From: an uncultured bacterium
Lineage (GTDB): Bacteria > Bacillota_A > Clostridia > Lachnospirales > Lachnospiraceae
Assembly (NCBI GenBank): GCA_905215045.1
Contig: CAJMOO010000040.1
Location: 1 to 16,239 of the forward strand
Length of the DNA: 16,239 nucleotides
Direction of reading: 5' to 3'
Both the position numbers and the translations under genes were made by a program. This document shows positions 1 through 8,003 of the stretch, piece by piece. A model generated the notes under the pieces. The model searched no databases and had not been told where the DNA came from. It worked only from the letters and a program-made list of their open reading frames with translations. The stretch's first letter is position 1, and the number at the start of each line of letters is the position of its first letter.

Positions 1-67
1 CTCTCTTCATTCAATATTCTGTTTCTAAACATTTCTAAAGAAAGTATAAACAAATATGAAGGAATTA

Positions 68-1270
68 TTATTTAGTGTATTTTACCTGATATCCACTTGT
101 ACCTTTGGATCCTTTTTTGATCTTAATATAGTAAGTTCCTTTTTTTGCCTTTCCATAGATACGGAAACCTTTTGATATTGTTTTATTTTTTAATCTTGCT
201 GCTCCTGTGACTGTTACAGAAATCTTGCTTCTATTTCCAAGTCCTGTGATATCGATATATGTCATTCCAGTCTTCTTAACTTTGATCTTATACCAGTGTG
301 TTTTACTTGTACTTTCATTAGACAAGAATACCTGCTTCTTGGATTTCTTACGCTTGATCTCTTTTGCTTTTTTCTTAGATGTTCCATAACTGTCAGATGC
401 TTTTTGATTTGCATTGATGAAATAAAGGATCTCTCCAGATGCCGCATTTGCAACGACACGATAAGTCCCTGCAGCAAGTCCTGTTGTTACTACATAGTTA
501 TTTTTTGCTGCACCAGATAATCCGGTTGCTACAGTTTTCCATGTCTTTCCACTTAATTTCTGAACAGAATATGTAACACTAGACACATTTCCCGCTGCAT
601 TTTCTTTATAAACTGCGATCGCTGCAACTCCTCTTTTGGCTACTTTAAACTGCTGATATGTAGCTGCTCCAGTACTTGCACTTGCGATTACATTATTCCC
701 ACCAAAAGTTCTGTTATTCTGGCTTGATATCACTGCTGCTCCAAATGCTGCAACCACTGGTGTATTTGCATTCTCACATGCTGTTTCAAGGTATAATGCA
801 TATGTTCCTGCTTTGACTGCACCAGCCCAGATCATTTTTCCATTATTCGTCTGTGAAAGTGTCATAGCCGGATTCCCATTATAACACAGTTTTAAACGTC
901 CACCATCTACTCCTGCGACCTTTGTTGCATATGGGATAACAACCGTTCCATCAATTCCTACACGAACTGTTCCAACTTTCACATATTCATTTGCATCACT
1001 ATATCCTTGATACAACATCATTTCCTGATTTGCCTGCCATTTATTTGACAGCGTATCAAAATCAGACAGCGTGTAAACATTCGTTGCATTTAACTGCACT
1101 GCCTCTGCAGATGCTTTTGCCTGTTTTGCTCTTACTCTTTGTGATGCTGTGATTGCAGGAAGTTTGCTGTGAATACTTTCTGTTTTGGTTTTTGCTCCTA
1201 CCAGTACAGTCCCTGTCATCATTGCAAATGACAACGCTATACATAACGTTCTCTTTAAAAATTTAACCAT
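68..1270 (-). CDS. Secreted protein with three pre-peptidase-C-like beta modules
   Basis: A 400-residue exported protein of unknown function. The start is the ATG at 1270, with AGGAG (1278-1282) 7 nt upstream; the frame stays open to a GTG at 1300, but that has no better ribosome site and lies inside the preceding gene. Residues 1-26 form a signal peptide (Lys/Arg, then a hydrophobic core ending near VGA). Three segments (about 95-165, 200-285 and 320-400) each end in a GTY strand (KAGTYALYL, AAGTYRVVA, KKGTYYIKI), as in pre-peptidase C-terminal (PPC-like) beta sandwiches. A very basic linker, residues 299-312, precedes the last one, which matches the PPC pattern best (WYKIKVKKTG). There is no LPXTG, lipobox or catalytic motif, so it may be free or wall-bound through its positive charge. 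Its ribosome site overlaps the stop of the upstream secreted-protein gene, implying one transcript. The module assignment is by pattern only. Confidence 0.75.
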   Translation of the reverse strand: MVKFLKRTLCIALSFAMMTGTVLVGAKTKTESIHSKLPAITASQRVRAKQAKASAEAVQLNATNVYTLSDFDTLSNKWQANQEMMLYQGYSDANEYVKVGTVRVGIDGTVVIPYATKVAGVDGGRLKLCYNGNPAMTLSQTNNGKMIWAGAVKAGTYALYLETACENANTPVVAAFGAAVISSQNNRTFGGNNVIASASTGAATYQQFKVAKRGVAAIAVYKENAAGNVSSVTYSVQKLSGKTWKTVATGLSGAAKNNYVVTTGLAAGTYRVVANAASGEILYFINANQKASDSYGTSKKKAKEIKRKKSKKQVFLSNESTSKTHWYKIKVKKTGMTYIDITGLGNRSKISVTVTGAARLKNKTISKGFRIYGKAKKGTYYIKIKKGSKGTSGYQVKYTK

Positions 1271-1280
1271 ATTACATCTC

Positions 1281-2225
1281 CTATTTATATACATATGCAC
1301 TGGCTACAGTTGATACGTCACTGGAATATGTTTTGTTTCCAAATTTAACTTTTGGAGCCACCTGAACATAATATGTTCCTTTTTTTAATTTTTTCTTTCC
1401 GTTTTTTGTGATCTGGAAAGAGTAGCTCTTCTTCTTAGAAACCTTGACTGTTTTTACTTTTTTAAATCCAGATTTTGAGTTCTTTGATACAGAAACTGTA
1501 TACTGTTTAATTCCCGTTCCCTTTTTCAGAACTACTTTGATCCCTTTTTTCTTGTTTGTTGTCTTTCCTGAAATAGATGGCATTGCAAAATAGCGATAGT
1601 TACTCCATCTTCCATAGTATGTCTGATTATTACTTCTGTTTGTATAGTAGTATCTTGCACGATATTTATACGCCATATCTTTTGACACATTCATAGACTC
1701 ATAACCCATAGATGTTGATGTCTTAGATAGTACTCTTTTATTCTTTGCATTGTATACTTCCAGCTGTACTCCTGTTGCCATCTCAGGTTTATTAACCTTA
1801 AATGCTACCTTCTTAATATTAGCGTATGCTGCTGTGATCCCAAAATTATTCTTCGCTACATCGGCAGGCGTTGTGTTAACATAAACACTGTCAACTGACC
1901 AGTTATATGTTTTTCCTGTGGCAAGACTTGTAAGTCTGTATCCCAGTCTGATATATCCTGAATATCCTTTTGTTGCCTGAACTGTTACCTGCGTTGTATT
2001 TGCAGAACCCTGCCAAATGCTTCTCTGAGTTCCAATTTCCTCAAGATAATAGCCATCCACTCTATATCCATTCAAACTCTGTGGAGTCCACTGAATCGTA
2101 ATGCTGTTATCATTAAATCCAGCCATCCATACCTTTCCTGCTGCCTTTGCATCCTTAGGCGATACAATGATCACTGCTGCCAGCAATAAAACACTAAATA
2201 TTACTTTTTTCAAATTCTTTCCCAT
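1281..2225 (-). CDS. Secreted protein with fibronectin type III-like modules and Lys-rich C-terminus
   Basis: A 314-residue exported protein of unknown function. The start is the ATG at 2225 with AAAGGAGG 8 nt upstream. The signal peptide has a KKVIF-type basic end, a hydrophobic stretch (about residues 9-21) and an AKA-AG cleavage site near residue 28. Residues about 31-118 look like a fibronectin type III fold (a SITIQW strand, a GYRVDGYYLEEI strand, regular beta alternation). Residues about 120-215 look like a second such domain. The C-terminal 95 residues are Lys-rich, with a KKGTYYVQVAP strand typical of repetitive surface proteins of gut Clostridia. No enzyme motif or sorting signal is seen, so an adhesive or wall-associated role is the best guess. 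It lies 48 bp after queF and 10 bp before another secreted protein, and may be co-transcribed with both. Confidence 0.75.
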   Translation of the reverse strand: MGKNLKKVIFSVLLLAAVIIVSPKDAKAAGKVWMAGFNDNSITIQWTPQSLNGYRVDGYYLEEIGTQRSIWQGSANTTQVTVQATKGYSGYIRLGYRLTSLATGKTYNWSVDSVYVNTTPADVAKNNFGITAAYANIKKVAFKVNKPEMATGVQLEVYNAKNKRVLSKTSTSMGYESMNVSKDMAYKYRARYYYTNRSNNQTYYGRWSNYRYFAMPSISGKTTNKKKGIKVVLKKGTGIKQYTVSVSKNSKSGFKKVKTVKVSKKKSYSFQITKNGKKKLKKGTYYVQVAPKVKFGNKTYSSDVSTVASAYVYK

Positions 2226-2237
2226 ACTTTTTCCTCC

Positions 2238-2275
2238 TTTTCGTATGTGATTACTTTTTTCGTATGTGATTACTT
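2238..2275. repeat. Perfect 19-bp tandem duplication
   Basis: The unit TTTTCGTATGTGATTACTT occurs twice head to tail with no mismatch (2238-2256 and 2257-2275). It fills the gap between the queF stop codon (the distal copy covers two of its bases) and the Shine-Dalgarno of the secreted-protein gene. The perfect identity suggests a recent slippage duplication. Confidence 0.9.
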
Positions 2276-2771
2276 ATCTATTATCCACCTTCTCTGGATA
2301 AAGATCATGATTTGAAAGTCTGTTCCATGCAACATCTTCCCATTTTGTTCCTGGTCTTCCGTAGTTGCAGTATGGATCAATGGAGATTCCTCCTCTTGGA
2401 GTGAATTTACCCCATACTTCAATGTATTTTGGATCCATCAGCTTGATCAGATCTTTCATAATGATATTCATGCAGTCTTCGTGAAAATCTCCATGATTTC
2501 GGAAGCTGTATAAATACAATTTTAATGATTTACTTTCTACCATGCGCTCTCCTGGCACATAAGAAATGTAAATCGTTGCAAAATCCGGCTGTCCTGTGAT
2601 CGGACATAGACTTGTGAATTCTGGTGCATTAAATTTGACAAAATAATCATTCTCTGGATGTTTATTCTCAAATGTTTCTAACACCTCCGGTGCATAATCA
2701 TCTGGGTATTTTGTTTTCTGGTTTCCTAATAACGTAATTCCTTCTAATTCTTGGCTCTTTCTGCCACTCAT
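2274..2771 (-). CDS. queF: NADPH-dependent 7-cyano-7-deazaguanine (preQ0) reductase QueF
   Basis: QueF reduces the nitrile of preQ0 to the aminomethyl group of preQ1, a cytosolic step in making queuosine for tRNA wobble position 34. The protein has 165 residues, the usual size of the short unimodular (Bacillus-type) form. The nucleophilic Cys is C56 in [10 protein letters not shown] and the proton donor is D63. The NADPH-binding family motif ESKSLKLY is at 79-86, followed by the HGDFHED segment with the substrate-binding Glu at 98. The start is the ATG at 2771 with GAGAGGA upstream. No other que gene is in the window, so preQ0 must come from genes elsewhere or from salvage. It sits 43 bp after the c-di-GMP enzyme gene, too little room for a preQ1 riboswitch; a TATACT -10-like box lies in that gap but without a good -35. 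Identification is firm. Confidence 0.96.
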   Translation of the reverse strand: MSGRKSQELEGITLLGNQKTKYPDDYAPEVLETFENKHPENDYFVKFNAPEFTSLCPITGQPDFATIYISYVPGERMVESKSLKLYLYSFRNHGDFHEDCMNIIMKDLIKLMDPKYIEVWGKFTPRGGISIDPYCNYGRPGTKWEDVAWNRLSNHDLYPEKVDNR

Positions 2772-2814
2772 TGTATTTTCCTCTCTTTCAAATTTTCATT
2801 GCCTAAAGTATATC

Positions 2815-5631
2815 TTAGGACTTTTTGCCTGTTTGGGTGTTTTGCCCCCCTTTGGAAATTTTTTCCGACTGAAGAAGTTCTTTGTAGTCTTCCATCGACA
2901 ATGGTTTCGAATACCAATATCCCTGAATCTCATCACAGCCGATCTGTCTTAATATTTCAATCTGCTCATCTGTTTCTACACCTTCACAGATTATCTGATA
3001 TCCTAGATTCCGAATCATATCGATCAAATGTTTCAGGAAATAGATTCCACGGTCTGTTTCTAAGCAGCTGGTAATAAATCCTCGATCGATCTTGATCACA
3101 TCAACTGGGATATCAACGATCGTATTCAGGACAGAATATCCGCTTCCAAAATCATCCATCGCTGTCTTAATCCCATGTAACTGAAAAGAGTCAAATAATT
3201 TTCTAACACTTTCATATTCAGACACAACTGCTGTCTCAGTAAGTTCAATCTCAACCATTGTTGGATCAACACTATATTTCTTCAAAATATTTATATAAGT
3301 GTTGATCGTCTGCGGATCAGATGCATGGAGACTAGATGCATTGATCGATATCGGCACCTGTTCTCTTCCTGCTTTTAGATTCTCTGCAATGAATTCTACA
3401 ACTGTCTCAAAGACATAGAAGTCAAGTTCTATGATCTTTCCATTATTTTCATAAACTGGAATAAATGCATTGGGACTTAAAACGGTTCCGTTATCTCTCT
3501 CCCAGCGCACCAATGCTTCCGCACCTATGATCTCATGACTTTTTATGGAATATTGGGGCTGAAAATATACTTTGAACTGTTTTTGTTCCATCGCTTCCTT
3601 CATATCATTGACGATCTCATTTTCCAACTCACGTTGTTTCTGCATCTCATCGTCATAAAATCTTACGCTGCCTTTTTCTCCACCTTTCACTTTCTGTCTC
3701 ACATAGTTTGCCGCATCGATCGCATAGGAAGTGCTCCTGCATTCTGGTGTCACATAATAGATTCCTGTTCTCAATACCACGTTGGATTTTGGGAACTTCT
3801 CCTTCTGCCGCAGCATAAATTCTTCATTGATCTTTTCTGTTTCTTCAATGATCGCTTGATATTCATCCTTCTCATGGCTAGCTGTACGAAACATTAAAAA
3901 CTGATCCGATACAACTCTTGTAAAGTACAGATTATGTTTTTCTTCTGTTTTTCCAATAATGAAACTGCAAAAATCCTTTAATACCTGATCTCCTAGAGTA
4001 TATCCATACTTATAATTAAAATATTTAAAATTTTCAAAATCCATATATATCATCATGTAATCACTTGTCTTATTTGCAAGAATGATACGTTCCACTTCCT
4101 CATGAAATCTTCCAAATGAGATCAAACCTGTCAGCGTATCATGCTCCATTCGTGTGATCGCTCCCTGATAGACATGATTCATCACCTGATTCTTGGCAAA
4201 ATGTGCAGAGATGATCTTCGTTACTTCGGATAACTGCTTCAACATCTCGTTTGACCAGCTTCTCTTCTCCTTACACACAACATATGTGATCGCTCCCGTA
4301 TAACGTCCTTCACAATACATTGCAACACATACGATTGTCTTTGCCTCTCCCTGTATCAGGATCTTCGTTGCTGATTCGGAATATCGTTGCATATGATCAT
4401 GCTGTAAAACAAGCACCCCATTCTCATCAAAATCATTAAATACTGTGAGAAAATCCTCTTTATCAAAATGTCTGACCGTCTCTAAAACTTTCGGAATTCC
4501 TTCTCTGTTCCATTGATAATCAGAATATATCTCTCGATCCTTGATATCTGTCTGCGCGATTGTGATACGATCAAGTTCCAGACGAACTCCGATCACTTTC
4601 AGTAATAAATGTATCGCCACCTCAAAATTGTTGGTTTTCTCGAAGATTTCAAAAGCTGTAGCAACAATATCATTCTGAAAATATCTTGCTTCCAGCATCT
4701 CTTCCTGTTTCTCTTGTTCAGCGATCATGGATGAAAAATGCTGCAGGCTGTCACAGTAAACATAACAGTTCTTTCCCCGCTCTTTTGCTTTATATAAGGC
4801 AATGTCCGCATTCTCAAACAGTTGGTCATAGGTATAACCTGATACATTCTCTGGAAGATAACAACATCCTGCACTACATGTGATCGTACAACCTGTCTTC
4901 CCGAATTGAAGATTCCTGATCTTCTGCATCAGCTCCACATTCTTCCTAACCAACTCAATGTTCAAGATATCTTTTACAAAAATAACGAATTCATCCCCAC
5001 CAGCTCTCATTAAAATACTATCGTTATCTCTAAATACTTCTTTCAACAGCATCGCCAAACGGGCTAGAACTTTATCTCCAAATAAATGGCCATAATTGTC
5101 ATTCACCGACTTAAAACAATCCACATCTAATACGATCATTCCACACGAATCGAAAGGCTTCTTATGATTCAGATATTTGTTAATATATTTTTTCCCATAC
5201 ACCTGATTATAAAGCCCTGTCAAAGAGTCTTTCCTCGCTCTTTCTTTGAGCTTCTTCTCTTGTTTTCTTTGTTCTGTGATATCCCTTGTACTTCCTATCA
5301 AAGTCAGCTTTCCATCTTCATTCACGATCTTCATAAACTCGAGTACCGAATATTTAATATCCCCATCTTCCCCAAACTCACGGATCTCTATCGTTGCTTC
5401 TTTTGCTTCCTTATAAAGCTGTTTTACCTTTTCTCGGTCTTCTGGATAAATCTTGCTTTTGTCGTCTATGTAGTCCATATATCCAGCTATCGTTTTCTCG
5501 ATATGAAATTTATTATTATAAACTACAAGTGTATCTTCATCCACTAGATATTCAAATATCTTAATCCGAGAATTATTTAAAACTATTGACAGTTTCTCTA
5601 TTTGTTTTCTGTTAACTTGCAGTGTTTCCAT
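2815..5631 (-). CDS. PAS-GGDEF-GAF-like-degenerate GGDEF-EAL c-di-GMP turnover protein
   Basis: A 938-residue soluble signalling protein that probably both makes and degrades cyclic di-GMP. Domain order: PAS-like sensor (about 20-120, ending TRDITEQ), first GGDEF (about 135-295) with an intact GGDEF at 211-215, a GAF-like region (about 320-480), a second GGDEF fold (about 497-660) whose signature has decayed to VSDQF (574-578), and EAL (about 680-925). The EAL domain keeps all expected metal and catalytic residues: E705 (EAL), N764, E796 (ELTET), D826-D827 (DDFGSGYS), K847 (IKID), E883 (EGVET) and Q903. An RxxD at 201-204 resembles the product-inhibition site but is one residue further from GGDEF than usual. 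No membrane segment is seen, so its signal is likely intracellular. The start is the ATG at 5631; GGGAG lies about 12 nt upstream, longer than normal. Whether synthesis or hydrolysis dominates cannot be told. Confidence 0.93.
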   Translation of the reverse strand: METLQVNRKQIEKLSIVLNNSRIKIFEYLVDEDTLVVYNNKFHIEKTIAGYMDYIDDKSKIYPEDREKVKQLYKEAKEATIEIREFGEDGDIKYSVLEFMKIVNEDGKLTLIGSTRDITEQRKQEKKLKERARKDSLTGLYNQVYGKKYINKYLNHKKPFDSCGMIVLDVDCFKSVNDNYGHLFGDKVLARLAMLLKEVFRDNDSILMRAGGDEFVIFVKDILNIELVRKNVELMQKIRNLQFGKTGCTITCSAGCCYLPENVSGYTYDQLFENADIALYKAKERGKNCYVYCDSLQHFSSMIAEQEKQEEMLEARYFQNDIVATAFEIFEKTNNFEVAIHLLLKVIGVRLELDRITIAQTDIKDREIYSDYQWNREGIPKVLETVRHFDKEDFLTVFNDFDENGVLVLQHDHMQRYSESATKILIQGEAKTIVCVAMYCEGRYTGAITYVVCKEKRSWSNEMLKQLSEVTKIISAHFAKNQVMNHVYQGAITRMEHDTLTGLISFGRFHEEVERIILANKTSDYMMIYMDFENFKYFNYKYGYTLGDQVLKDFCSFIIGKTEEKHNLYFTRVVSDQFLMFRTASHEKDEYQAIIEETEKINEEFMLRQKEKFPKSNVVLRTGIYYVTPECRSTSYAIDAANYVRQKVKGGEKGSVRFYDDEMQKQRELENEIVNDMKEAMEQKQFKVYFQPQYSIKSHEIIGAEALVRWERDNGTVLSPNAFIPVYENNGKIIELDFYVFETVVEFIAENLKAGREQVPISINASSLHASDPQTINTYINILKKYSVDPTMVEIELTETAVVSEYESVRKLFDSFQLHGIKTAMDDFGSGYSVLNTIVDIPVDVIKIDRGFITSCLETDRGIYFLKHLIDMIRNLGYQIICEGVETDEQIEILRQIGCDEIQGYWYSKPLSMEDYKELLQSEKISKGGQNTQTGKKS

Positions 5632-5677
5632 ATCCTATTATTTCTCCCGTAGTATTGCTATTTCCCTATTACCAAAT

Positions 5678-5706
5678 AGTATACAATGAAACGCTTAGAA
5701 ACACAA
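5678..5706 (-). promoter_or_regulatory. Candidate sigma-A promoter for the GGDEF/EAL gene
   Basis: On the minus strand TTGTGT (5701-5706) and TATACT (5678-5683) are separated by 17 bp. The -10 matches five of six consensus positions and the -35 only the TTG. Transcription would start near 5671, about 40 nt before the ATG. Confidence 0.55.
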
Positions 5707-5733
5707 TCTTAATCGTTCCCTTTTTTTCTTTCA

Positions 5734-5761
5734 TTGACTTTTTGTCTCATTTATTTATAAT
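5734..5761 (+). promoter_or_regulatory. Strong sigma-A promoter of the hydG leader RNA
   Basis: TTGACT (5734-5739) and a consensus TATAAT (5756-5761) with 16-bp spacing. It is the best promoter-like sequence in the window. The expected start is near 5768, about 210 nt upstream of hydG, and a terminator lies in between. Confidence 0.75.
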
Positions 5762-5767
5762 GAATAT

Positions 5768-5902
5768 ATAAGTGCATATTCATTCTGAAGCCAAGGATTT
5801 CCTGATGCCAAGATTGAGCTTACAAAGTACCTGTTCCCTTGGGGATCTTACGTACTTTTTTATTCGACTATCTGGCATATTCATTTCCGAATATGCTTTT
5901 TT
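5768..5902 (+). ncRNA. Structured leader or small RNA of unknown class ahead of hydG
   Basis: The segment runs from the predicted start of a strong promoter to an intrinsic terminator, about 135 nt without a credible reading frame. Complementary blocks: AAAGTAC (5824-5830) with GTACTTT (5852-5858); ATGCCA (5805-5810) with TGGCAT (5873-5878); CCAAGG (5791-5796) with CCTTGG (5837-5842), which lies in the loop of the first stem and would make a pseudoknot; and, competing with that, 5794-5802 with 5841-5849 (nine pairs, three of them wobble). GCATATTC at 5774-5781 can pair with the terminator's 3' arm (5889-5896) in place of the local 5875-5882 copy. This is what a riboswitch or attenuator looks like, but I do not recognise a known class; an independent small RNA is also possible. 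Confidence 0.55.
5875..5902 (+). terminator. Intrinsic terminator between the leader RNA and hydG
   Basis: GCATATTC, a 6-nt loop, GAATATGC, then six T (5897-5902). The 8-bp stem is perfect. It lies about 80 bp before the hydG start codon, so hydG transcription from the strong upstream promoter must read through it. Confidence 0.75.
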
Positions 5903-5939
5903 ATTGCATAGAAAATATCGATAAAATCTCCTATGCAAT
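5903..5939 (+). other. Second hairpin in the hydG 5' region
   Basis: ATTGCATAG (5903-5911) and CTATGCAAT (5931-5939) form a perfect 9-bp stem with a 19-nt loop. No T-run follows, so it is not a terminator. Its GCATA block can also pair with TATGC of the preceding terminator, so the two hairpins may be alternatives. The hydG ribosome site lies 25 nt downstream. Confidence 0.6.
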
Positions 5940-5981
5940 AAAAATATTACGTATTAATTAATTTAGGAGAAGGAGAAAACT

Positions 5982-7400
5982 ATGTACAGACCAGAATCCG
6001 GTATCGCAGAAGAATTTATTGATGACCAGGAGATCAAAGATACACTTGCTTATGCAGATGCCAACAAAGACAATAAGGAACTGATCCTGTCTATCATTGA
6101 AAAAGCAAAGAAATTAAAAGGTATTTCCCACAGAGAAGCTTCCGTACTTCTTGCATGTGAAGATAAAGAACTGATCCAGAAAGTTTTTGATCTTGCGATC
6201 AAGATCAAGGAAGAATTCTATGGAAATCGTATCGTTATGTTTGCTCCATTATATCTTGCAAACTATTGTGTCAACGGATGTACTTACTGTCCTTATCATT
6301 ATAAAAATAAACATATCCGCAGAAAGAAATTAACTCAGGAAGAGATCAAGAAAGAAGTTATCGCTCTTCAGGATATGGGGCATAAGAGACTGGCTCTTGA
6401 AACAGGGGAAGATCCTGTGAATATTCCAATTGAATATGTATTAGAGAGCATTAAAACAATTTACAGTATCAAACACAAAAACGGTGCGATCCGTCGTGTA
6501 AACGTAAATATCGCTGCTACAACAGTTGAAAATTATAAGAAATTAAAAGATGTCGGTATCGGAACATATATTTTATTCCAGGAAACATACCACAAAGACA
6601 ATTATGAAGTTCTTCATCCAACAGGACCAAAACATGATTATGCTTACCATACAGAAGCTATGGACCGTGCGATGACAGCTGGTATCGATGATGTTGGTAT
6701 CGGTGTTTTATTCGGTCTTGATATGTATCGTTATGACTTTGCCGGTCTGTTAATGCATGCAGAACATCTGGAAGCAAAATTCGGTGTTGGACCTCATACG
6801 ATCAGTGTTCCAAGAATCCGTCCTGCTGACGATATCGATCCTGACGATTTCGAAAATGCAATCAATGATGACATCTTTGAGAAGATCGTTGCAATCCTTC
6901 GTATTGCTGTTCCTTATACAGGAATCATCGTATCTACTCGTGAGACACAAGAATCAAGAGAACGTGTATTAAAAGTCGGAGTATCCCAGATCAGTGGTGC
7001 TTCTTCTACAAGTGTCGGTGGATACGCTGAAAAAGAAAAACCAGAAGATAACTCTGCACAGTTTGAGAAAAATGATAACCGTACCTTAGATGAGATCATC
7101 GGATGGCTGATGGATCTTGGTCATATTCCAAGTTTCTGTACAGCATGTTACCGTGAAGGACGTACTGGTGATCGTTTCATGACTCTTGTCAAATCCGGTC
7201 AGATCGCAAACTGCTGTGCACCTAATGCTTTAATGACCTTAAAAGAATACTTAGAAGATTACGCTTCTGATGAAGTCAAAGCCAAAGGTGAGGTATTGAT
7301 CAAACAGGAACTTGAGAAGATTCCAAATCCTGTTGTCAAGCAGAAAGCTACCGAATATATCGAAAATATTCATGAAGGAAAACGTGATTTCAGATTCTAG
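5982..7400 (+). CDS. hydG: [FeFe]-hydrogenase H-cluster maturase HydG (radical SAM tyrosine lyase)
   Basis: HydG cleaves tyrosine by radical SAM chemistry to p-cresol and dehydroglycine, and makes CO and cyanide assembled as an Fe(CO)2(CN) synthon for the active site of [FeFe]-hydrogenase. The 472-residue length is normal. The radical SAM cluster motif CX3CX2C is C96, C100, C103 (YCVNGCTYC). The C-terminal auxiliary cluster that builds the synthon is CX2CX22C: C386, C389, C412, in CTACYREGRTGDRFM and CCAPNAL. This separates HydG from ThiH and HydE. The start ATG has tandem AGGAG boxes at 5965-5975. HydE, HydF and the hydrogenase are not in the window. The Nudix gene follows with its ribosome site overlapping the stop. 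Expression probably depends on read-through of the upstream terminator, which hints at regulation through the leader RNA. Confidence 0.97.
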   Translation: MYRPESGIAEEFIDDQEIKDTLAYADANKDNKELILSIIEKAKKLKGISHREASVLLACEDKELIQKVFDLAIKIKEEFYGNRIVMFAPLYLANYCVNGCTYCPYHYKNKHIRRKKLTQEEIKKEVIALQDMGHKRLALETGEDPVNIPIEYVLESIKTIYSIKHKNGAIRRVNVNIAATTVENYKKLKDVGIGTYILFQETYHKDNYEVLHPTGPKHDYAYHTEAMDRAMTAGIDDVGIGVLFGLDMYRYDFAGLLMHAEHLEAKFGVGPHTISVPRIRPADDIDPDDFENAINDDIFEKIVAILRIAVPYTGIIVSTRETQESRERVLKVGVSQISGASSTSVGGYAEKEKPEDNSAQFEKNDNRTLDEIIGWLMDLGHIPSFCTACYREGRTGDRFMTLVKSGQIANCCAPNALMTLKEYLEDYASDEVKAKGEVLIKQELEKIPNPVVKQKATEYIENIHEGKRDFRF

Positions 7401-7409
7401 GAGATTTTT

Positions 7410-8003
7410 ATGTTCAAACATTTAAACACCCGAATTCCAAAAAGAATTGAACAAGAAAAGGACAAGGTATCTGCCGTTATGATCCCTCTGATCAAGGAAA
7501 ATGATGGATACCATATCCTATTTGAAGTCCGTTCCAATAAACTCTCACAACAGCCTGGGGAGATCTGTTTCCCGGGCGGCCGGAGAGAACATGATGAAAC
7601 ATCCATGGAGACTTCAATCCGTGAAACTTGTGAAGAATTACTAATTTCTGAATCTAATATTAAATTATATGGGCCTTTAGATTACTTTTTATCTCCTGCT
7701 GGTCTGCGGATCGATCCTTATCTTGGGGAATTAGTAAATTATGATGGTCAGTATAGTAATGATGAAGTTTCTGAAATTTTCACTGTTCCATTAGCATTCT
7801 TTCAGAACACCCCACCGAAATGTTATTATAACAAAGTGACTATGTATCCAACAGATAACTTTCCATTTGATAAAGTACCTGGTGGAAAAGAGTACCCTTG
7901 GGCACGTGGGGAATATGAGGTTTTATTCTACGAATATGATGACCGTATCATATGGGGACTTACGGCGAAGATCTTGTATTATAATTTGAAAATGATCCAG
8001 TAA
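7410..8003 (+). CDS. Nudix hydrolase, CoA-pyrophosphatase-like (NudL/YeaB type)
   Basis: A 197-residue Nudix protein. The segment LSQQPGEICFPGGR (about 45-58) matches the signature preceding the Nudix box in CoA diphosphatases (LRxHxGExxFPGG), which split CoA into 4'-phosphopantetheine and 3',5'-ADP. The Nudix box is residues 57-79: G57, E63, R71, E72, E75 and E76 are in place, so metal binding should be kept, but the usual hydrophobic residue is T73 and the usual Gly is L78. The start ATG (7410) has AGGAG at 7399-7403, which overlaps the hydG stop, so it is translationally linked to hydG. No biochemical tie to hydrogenase maturation is known to me. The last codons and stop lie within the 5' arm of the terminator. 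Family is fairly sure; the CoA substrate is inferred. Confidence 0.85.
   Translation: MFKHLNTRIPKRIEQEKDKVSAVMIPLIKENDGYHILFEVRSNKLSQQPGEICFPGGRREHDETSMETSIRETCEELLISESNIKLYGPLDYFLSPAGLRIDPYLGELVNYDGQYSNDEVSEIFTVPLAFFQNTPPKCYYNKVTMYPTDNFPFDKVPGGKEYPWARGEYEVLFYEYDDRIIWGLTAKILYYNLKMIQ

Noticed and set aside
5686..5704. cre-like sequence (TGAAACGCTTAGAAACA) upstream of the GGDEF/EAL gene
   Set aside because: It is one base short in the centre and lacks the symmetric CA end of a CcpA site, so the match is not convincing.
5768..5902. 6S RNA, c-di-GMP riboswitch or preQ1 riboswitch identity for the leader RNA
   Set aside because: It is shorter than typical 6S RNA and lacks a clear long rod with a central bubble; the conserved cores of the c-di-GMP and preQ1 classes are not visible.
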